From: Plotosus lineatus
Lineage: Eukaryota; Chordata; Actinopteri; Siluriformes; Plotosidae
DNA: 64,000 nucleotides
Assembly: GCA_024760905.1 (NCBI GenBank)
Contig: CM045729.1
Span: 52,806,080 to 52,870,079 of the forward strand
Reading direction: 5' to 3'
Shown here: in pieces, positions 48,946 to 64,000 of the stretch
How positions within the stretch are numbered: the stretch's first letter is position 1
Layout of the letters: each line of letters starts with the position of its first letter
The notes under the pieces: model-generated
Database searches by the model: none
Told to the model about the DNA's origin: nothing
Seen by the model: only the letters and a program-made list of their open reading frames with translations
Position numbers and translations under genes: made by a program

Positions 48946-50374
48946 TTGTGAAAACAGCAGTTTAAACTAATTTTGAGTCAAAATTTTGTTTTGTAAAACT
49001 ACGATGATTGTTGTATTTAACTAGTTGCTCACACAACAACAATCTTCTTTTGAATCTAGTTACAGTATTTATAGCTGAATTGACGTGCACATTATAACGC
49101 GTTATTGTAAAAGGGTTTGAGCCTGCTCGGATACCGTTATTCGTCATCGCTCCTCTGCTGAGTGGAAGGTGGTTTGTGACAATCGGAGCCAACAATAACA
49201 GCGGTTTCTGGAGATAAATCAAAGAAGCTCATTTAACGGGTCAGTCTTTGTTCATTTTAACTATACCGTAAACACTTACATCACTCCTACGTTTATCTGG
49301 TTTCCTTAATATATTGTTACTGGTTAAGGTAATTTAATGTGCACCTTCCCGATGGATGAATGACAGGGTTGTTAGCTAATGTTAGCTAACCAGCCAGAAA
49401 CGTAGTCAGCAGTGAGAGCACTGGGGATAAATGTGTGGTGTTGTGTGATGAGTTAAATAGAGATTATACTTGCTGGGTTGTTAGAGATATAAGCCACATA
49501 TTTGAAGCCGTTGGAGCAGTTGACGTTTACTACACCACCGGTGTGTTATTGCTGTGACGCAAATCTGTAGCGGTCACTTGACTTTGCTAACACGGAGCCG
49601 CCCAAGCTAGGACTCAAGCTATGAACTGCACCGTACAGTAAACTTTAACTCCGGATTTCACAAGAGATACAGAAAGAACTGCGTGGTAATTCTGCTACTT
49701 ACATGTTTTTAATAAACAAGTAGTAAATATTAAGTTTTAATCAGCACAGAAACTGCTGTAGTTTCAGTCACTTAGCGGGTTAGCATGATAGCGGTGGAGG
49801 AGGCACAAAGGGCTGTGATTGGACAGGAGGGTGGAATGTGTTCAAGTTTTGTTTAACTTTCTCATCACATTTAGCCCGTTCTTATAAACTTTTAGTAGTA
49901 ATAGTATCAGTGATATTTTTGTATAAACAGAAAGAAAATGCTTTAGGATAGTTTGAACCAAGTGTTCACAGAAACAAATCAAAATACTTTTATTGGGTCA
50001 GACTGTATCTGTGCATCTGTGAAGTTTAGCCTCTGGTTCATCTTGTCTGAAGAACAGAGATTTCTTTTTATTCTTAATATCCCATCAAATCACGAGTTGC
50101 AGTGTGATCGGGAAAAAAACAACAACAACAAAATAACAACCCAGCTGTTGGATTTAGTGTGAAACGAGGAAGTACAATTTCATGTGCTGTTCTGTGTAGA
50201 AATCGGAATTTGTTGCACCTCTGGAATAAAAGATTCAGACTGTTTTCAATTAAACAAATAATACCCAACTTTATCATAGTAGAGAAGACCAATATTGAGA
50301 TTTCTGGAGAGTTCTGTAGTACACGTGAACCTAGAACTCCATCCAGGATGGCAGGATTGGCTGATGAGAGATTT

Positions 50375-50500
50375 CCTTTCGGCTTTTCCCTTTTTCAGGG
50401 GTCGCCACAGCGAATGATTCGCACGTTTCATTTGGCATAGGTTTTTACGTCGGATGCCCTTCCTGACACAACCCTTTTGGCAAGGGACAGAAAGACTTAT
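50375..50500 (-). repeat. RTE-like SINE tail fragment
   Basis: In reverse it reads GACAGAAAG..., GTCAGGAAGGGCATCCGACG, then GCTGTGGCGACCCCTGAAAA. Only the tail is present, and it is nearer to the LINE spelling (GGCGACCCCTGA) than other tails. Confidence 0.75.
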
Positions 50501-50539
50501 TTGGTTGTTTCAAAGATTTGCGACTGTCCATCAATCAAT

Positions 50540-50860
50540 CATTTTCTAAGATGCTTAATCCTAATTAGGGACTCGTGGGGAGGTTGGAGAGGCTGGCACC
50601 CATCTCAACCAACTCTGGCAGGGGTGGGGTACACCCTGGACAGCTTGCCAGGCGAATGCAGGGCCAACACTCACACTTGGGGTGATTGGGAACAGCCAAG
50701 TCATGCATTGTGCATGTTTTTGGACTGTGGGAGGAAACCCACGCAAGCATGTGGAGAATATGCAAACTGCACACAGAAGAACTCAAGCTGGGAATTGAAC
50801 CCAGGCCTTCTTGCTGTGACGTGGACGTACTATCTTTGGACGTACACTTTGCCATAGTGC
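50540..50860 (-). repeat. tRNA-derived SINE (Mermaid-like head) with TAATTAGGATTAAG tail
   Basis: In reverse: CAGCAAGAAGGCCTGGGTTC with B box GTTCAATTCCC, body GTGGGTTTCCTCCCACAG, then GGCAAGCTGTCCAGGGTGTA and tail CCTAATTAGGATTAAGCATC. The A-box end is decayed. Confidence 0.75.
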
Positions 50861-51009
50861 CTCTCTCTCGCTCTCATATATATGATTTTTTTTTTCTTCA
50901 AAATACGAATGACATTAGCTGGTTAAATGACTGTAACCTGTGGGCAGGAGAGGTGTCAGCGTTTAACACATGCACACAAATACTAATGTAATATTCAGTG
51001 CACGTGTAA

Positions 51010-58842
<7,833 letters not shown>

Positions 58843-59941
58843 GTGAGTTCTGACCACTCAGTGGACCAATGTCCTTGCTGCCCAGATGCCTGCTGGGAGG
58901 ACGTCACATTTCATTTATGTCGACTGCTTCACAATTGCTCAACATTTTGCTTTTTTTTATTTTCTTTTTATAAAACAAAACACCACCAGCTCTTTTAAGC
59001 AGTTACATATAATCTCTGTTCACTACCCTCCTGATTTTTTTAAACACTCAAACCATCCAGTTATATACCCTAATAATCACACACGTACGTTCATACATGG
59101 GAGGGGGCACACAAAGCAAGGGGGAATAAAGCCCTATTGACTTCCTTTGCTGAGAAAACGGCAAGCATCAGTGCCATTTGTTTTCTACACTCTTGTTTTG
59201 TCTGAGCAGTTTGTTCAGGTAAGTTCAACGTGCTGCTGCTAAACTGTGAGACATGCCGGTCATGGGTGAGATGATCTGACTCCAGACGTCTCTGTTCATA
59301 TGAAATGTGTATCTAGGTGTTTGCATGTATGTTTCTCCACATGGTGTGTGTGTGTGTGTGTGTGTCACTCAGAGTAAGTATGATAAAGTATAGATGTGTG
59401 TGTCTCGGTGTGCATTTGTGTTGTGTCTGTCTGTGTTTTTTCTCTGTTTAACGGAGTCTGTTGTGTGTATGTGCTTTGTGTGTGTCTCTGCATGTATGTT
59501 TTGCTGTGTGCGTTTGTGTGTCTAAGAGAACTTTCTTTGGAAATGATCTGAGATGAGCGGGCATGGAGATGAAAGCTAAGGGAAAATTGCAGAGTCTCGA
59601 GAAACATAAGAAGCCAAGAAAAGATTAAACTCCCTGATGCGTCTACACTCATGGACACACGCGCGCACACACACACACACAGATGCACTCACACACTACT
59701 CTTATGCATGCCTTATGTCTGTCTTACTGAACACAGTGCTGATTTGCATTTTGGATGGGAAAAACAGACATGACATGAAGGCGAGTGATACAGAAAGAGT
59801 GAGGGGGTGGGAAAAGGAGAGCAGGAGACTGAAGGATGATATGATGAAGTATGTCTTGGCTTGCTAAAGCATCTGATGAATGTCAATATGGATGTAATTG
59901 CAGTTTGTAGCTTTTACGGTGGGTTGTGCATAAGACTATTT

Positions 59942-59974
<33 letters not shown>

Positions 59975-60870
59975 CGCACACACACGGTTCCATTCCATGT
60001 CTGGCTTGCCATGATTTTTAGGTAGATCATGAGTCATGCACATGCAAGATGTTGAAATTGTATTTGGTGTGTATGTGTTAGTGAAAAGTATAGTGTTTCT
60101 TGCATTGCTCCTTTCACTTTTTTTTCCTCTACACTACACATGTTGATGTCAATGTCTGTTTAGATTGTGACAAGATTGGGATACTGTAATTTTGGATTGG
60201 TGAATTTGGGATTTCTCTTTTGAACAGGTCTAAGTCACACTTGTCAGAGTTGAGATGGCCCAATGAGTGTCTAAATGTGTGTGTGTGAGAGAAAGAGAAA
60301 CAGAGAGGGAAATTGTGAACAGTTTAATAAGGTCAAAGAACTGTCTATGATCTCCTCAAAATAATATTCATAAATCATCTACCGGACTCTTTCACCTCTG
60401 TCTCATTCCCTTTTATATGGTCTTTCCCCTTTATCCTTGTATGGCGTCTTTCCATGGCATCGTAAAAGTGTGTTTAACAAGAGCCAATATCTGCAGACAA
60501 CATCACACCAAAATCCCCCCCCTCCATTTCTGCTTCCATCTTTTCTTCTTGCACTATGTAATCATTTCATCAACTCTTTTGCTTTCCCGTGCAGGCATGT
60601 AACTAAACGCATTGGGTGACATTGAGAGGCTTTCACGCCTCTTGTCCCTGCCACTCAGAGATCTCTCTCTCTCTCTCTGTCACTCTCTCGCTCTCTATCT
60701 CTCTGTGTCGCTCACTCTCTTGCTCTCTGATTGATTGAGTGATTTGTCTTGAGCTGTGGAGGTAGTGAATGTCTGCTGTATGAAGGTCGGCGGGTGGTAT
60801 GCCGTAGAGGCAGAGGGCAGTGAATCTGCTGCACTGCACACACTGACTCGGTGTTGCTTGCAGCTTGGGT

Positions 60871-60904
<34 letters not shown>

Positions 60905-61965
60905 TGATTAAGGCTCTTGATTTGCAGCATTCAGTTTGTACTCGGTGTCCTTTTTAAAAATCTCGTCCTGCAGGCGATCTAACTGTGCTTCTGTCATTTT
61001 TGTGAACAAGCCACTGATGATTTCAGGGAAACAGACCCAGATTTTCTAAAAGTATATCTGTATGGATGTTCTCTTCATCGAATAAATCTTTCCAATGGAA
61101 ATACATACTTCAAATAGAAATCGTATCTTCAGGGCTTTTTGAAGTTTCAAATTCCCCTGCCGTATCACACAGCCCGTCGGCCAGGGATTTGTCAGCGTTG
61201 AGAGTAGATGCTGTATTGTCGTGCGATCGCCGAGTCCAATTGCTGAACGGAACTGTGTTCTCGGCTGTGGGCGCTGTATGTTTCACAAGGCTTTCGAACC
61301 GTCTGAGGTTGTGAAACGTTTTCTCTGTGAATGTGAACTTTAATTAAAGGTGATTGTTTTAATCATGCTCTCTCTACAGGAGGAGTACTGCTCTATTTTA
61401 ATCACCAGGGCATGTGAGAGGCCTCTCTTATCAAGGGCCTCTCTTAAAACTCAGGCACCCTTAACCTAGCACTTCACTCGCAACCACAAAACTGCCTGCT
61501 TTTCAAAATTAAACTTATTGTCTGAGCTTGAATTTATCATTTACATGCACATTATCCTCCTTAAAGACATGTATTTAATCAATCATGAAAAAAATGAATA
61601 ATGTGTGGGATGCACCCTTCAGTGCATAATATCGAGGTACATAAGAAATCATGACTAATAAGTGCCAATCTTTTTGCCAGCATGTGAACGGTGTCTGAAA
61701 GTTTTATGAATTCGGTCTTTTATGTCTGGATTGAACCCAGTTACACAACGTATATTTTTATATGTTGTATGTATCTTAATTGACAGGGTTCAGATATTTC
61801 TTGATACTAAATTATTCATCCAAAAATGAGCTACAACTTAAAATTACCCGTTGCACCATAACGCTCACTGTAGAAACATCTATAACTCGAAACGAATGAC
61901 TTCCTTTTGCTTTGACGTGTGTGCATGTGTCAGCAATGATGATGAACAGGTGCACACTGGGTATA
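58843..61965 (+). other. dync1i2 intron 6, left part
   Basis: Intron with several CA/TG/CT microsatellites (59347-59364, 59660-59682, 59942-59970, 60661-60690, 60880-60903). I found no further dync1i2 exon. The tract at 61379-61405 follows a good acceptor (CTCTCTCTACAG) but reads no dynein sequence. Confidence 0.5.
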
Positions 61966-63013
61966 CACATACATATGTGAGCCACTCCACCGAAAGTAGG
62001 CTCTTGGGTCCAAAAAAAAAGAGCTTTTTACACGGTCACATAGAGGAGGCCCAAAGTTCCAAAATGCAGCAAAAAGTTTGTCAGTACCTTGAAAACTGAC
62101 CGAGCTATGCCATTTCTTGTGTCAGCATTCAACTAAAAAATTTCAAAAGCTGTTTTATAGAAAAATGAGCACAAAGATTGCACTTCTTCCAAGATCATTA
62201 GTCCTTAGCAACCAAACATTTTTATGCACCTCAGCCATATTAGAAAACATGTCTAGTAAGAGTTTTAGGAAGAGATGATAAGAGAAATCATCCTCATTTT
62301 AATCTGACAGGCACTTTTTAAATCCATCAGTCATCCTGGTAAGCCCCAAAAATGAACAGAACAATGACTATTTTTTTTCCATTTCTGTTTATTCCAATAA
62401 GATCAGTATGTATCTTTTTGACCATTTATATAAAGGTTCAAATACTTTTCAAATGATACTGATTGAAAAAAACAAAAAACCACTGTCAGGTTTAAACAAT
62501 CACACTGAAATTAAGAAAACTATATAACAAAACACTGATCTCTTTATACAAGTAAGCTTCATCAACTCTGCACTCAGCATCATCTTCATCTATATCCTGC
62601 TCAGCAGATAAGAGCACATCTTCACAAACACCACTCATCACACTTTTATTAACCGTGTTTATCACCTCTTCGTCATCATCAAAATCTTAATCACAGATGG
62701 CATAGCCATCATCAGTTTGTTTATATGTAAAAGGTATGAAACATTTAAGTATTTTTCAGGTATTGTCCAATTTTTGTACAAAACGAAACAACCCACGATC
62801 CAGCATATCCAGTCCAGACAAGATTACACACAAATCAAATGATCAAAAATAAATTCCATAATCGAATTTTGCATGCAGAGAAAAATACCAATAATCATGC
62901 AATACTCATATATTTAGTTTCTAAAGTACATAATACTGAGCATATGGGCTTTTCTTTGACTGAATTGCAATGGAATCATGTCTTTTTCTTAATATTCCAG
63001 CAGACCTGAGGTG

Positions 63014-63101
<88 letters not shown>

Positions 63102-63184
63102 GACTAAGTGGTGAGTGACTGCTCATTTGTGCATCTATCGCACCATTTGCACTCATTTGCCCCACTCCCTACATATATTTTCTA

Positions 63185-63218
<34 letters not shown>

Positions 63219-63650
63219 AATAATCTTCAAGAACGCCAAGCATTCCGGCATCTTCAAAGCCGAACTCTAGCGTCGAATTTAACATCTATACTAATGCTGC
63301 TAGACATCACAGATGACATTTCACTCTCTTTTTCCAGAAATTGTGTGTATTCACAATCTTATAAATAAACTTACTGACTGTTATTGAAGAGAAAGTCAGA
63401 GATAAGTTCCACATGCGGTTAAACTACAATAAACCAGAAGTTAATGTGTGATAGGTACTGCGCATGTGCAAGCCCGAGCTGACCAATCAGTGTGCTCGTT
63501 TTAGATCTTCCTTAGCAACTTGCCAGCATTGTTTACGTGCATATCGTCTTCATAACCTTTATTTTATTCACTGAAATGACATTTTAATATCAAAACAGTG
63601 TCCAAAATGCAGAGACTACTTCACGACCGTTCTTCTGGTGTACGGATTAT
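61966..63650. repeat. Dispersed repeat R1, copy 2
   Basis: It matches 27139-28558 through ATGTGAGCCACTCCAC, AACTGACCGAGCTATG, CATTCAACTAAAAA, AAACTTACTGACTGTTATTG and the end GGTGTACGGATTATAG. About 340 bases (62880-63220) holding a compound microsatellite are extra in this copy. The right end shows the uninterrupted site where copy 1 took an F2 insertion. Confidence 0.75.
63010..63220. repeat. Compound microsatellite (GT)(GTAT)(TA)(CA), then (TG)(GA)
   Basis: 63010-63097 is GT, GTAT, TA then CA repeats, self-complementary like 14581-14700. A second TG/GA tract lies at 63184-63218. Both lie within R1 copy 2. Confidence 0.9.
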
Positions 63651-64000
63651 AGCGTGTCTTGTACCAGTAAATTTGCTACTGTTTTTATCTAGTTTTATGA
63701 GGGTACTCGTCAGCAAGTTTTAGTGAGTTTTGGTCAATTTCACGTGAACAAGTCAGAGTTGAATACTTGTTTTAATAGTTTATGCAAATATCCGAATTTC
63801 GATTAAAAATGGACCATTTTTACTTTTTTGGCCTTCATCTCAAGTGGTCTGTGCGACAATCTCCTACTTTCAGTGGCGCGCCTCACATATATCTCTATGC
63901 TTTATGTATGTACAGGATTGTGACTTTAGTTTTGGTAATTCTTACCAAGTTGTTGTAAAAAGTAAAATGTATAATTTACATACCAGAGCAGGTGCATTTG
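63651..64000 (+). other. Intron of dync1i2 to the window edge
   Basis: Nothing recognised. It may still belong to the R1 repeat, whose right boundary cannot be fixed from two copies. Confidence 0.4.

Noticed and set aside
61379..61440. Next dync1i2 exon after a good acceptor
   Set aside because: The reading does not match the acidic linker or light-chain binding region of intermediate chains and soon hits a stop.

Overview
This window is vertebrate nuclear DNA, almost certainly from a teleost fish. The genes are split into small exons with GT-AG introns. The introns and spacers are crowded with Rex3 and other RTE-clade LINEs, Tc1 transposons, Tigger/pogo-type MITEs, tRNA-derived SINEs with LINE-like tails, and TG/TA/CA microsatellites. 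No bacterial or viral gene organisation is visible. I would not name a species.

Three host genes are supported. (1) 5342-22868, plus strand: the 3' end of a neurabin-like gene (PPP1R9A family). Four exons are recognised, ending in a SAM domain and a short coiled coil. (2) 24568-42204, minus strand: a complete 11-exon pyruvate dehydrogenase kinase, closest by recalled comparison to PDK1. All splice phases agree and give 407 residues. (3) 51043-58842, plus strand: the first five coding exons of a cytoplasmic dynein intermediate chain, closest to DYNC1I2. It runs off the right edge. The neurabin-like gene and pdk1 are tail to tail, and pdk1 and dync1i2 are head to head. PDK1 and DYNC1I2 lie near each other on human 2q31, and the paralogous human region 7q21 carries PPP1R9A, PDK4 and DYNC1I1. 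The window therefore looks like the fish version of this ancient paralogon.

Layout. 1-5341: intron of the neurabin-like gene made of Tigger fragments, a TA-target MITE and a 5'-truncated Rex3. 5342-22868: neurabin-like exons separated by a deleted Tc1, a full-length Rex3 with target duplication, a 3.1 kb RTE LINE, a 1.56 kb Tc1 and several MITEs. 22869-24567: facing 3' UTRs. 24568-42204: pdk1, with two giant introns (25145-31799 and 33140-41872) that hold fold-back MITEs, a THAP/YqaJ-type transposon, a tandem duplication and a Rex3 inserted in a MITE. 42205-51038: spacer with the two gene fronts, an RTE fragment, a 1.46 kb Tc1 and many SINEs. 51043-64000: dync1i2 with a second THAP/YqaJ-type element and nested SINEs.

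The host proteins act in separate processes: synaptic and actin scaffolding, mitochondrial control of pyruvate oxidation, and microtubule transport. Their proximity reflects conserved synteny, not an operon. The unusual content is mobile DNA: one SINE body with two alternative tails, two unrelated MITE families converted into fold-backs, a paired THAP and YqaJ-like gene layout in two transposons, and an insertion whose empty site survives in a second copy.
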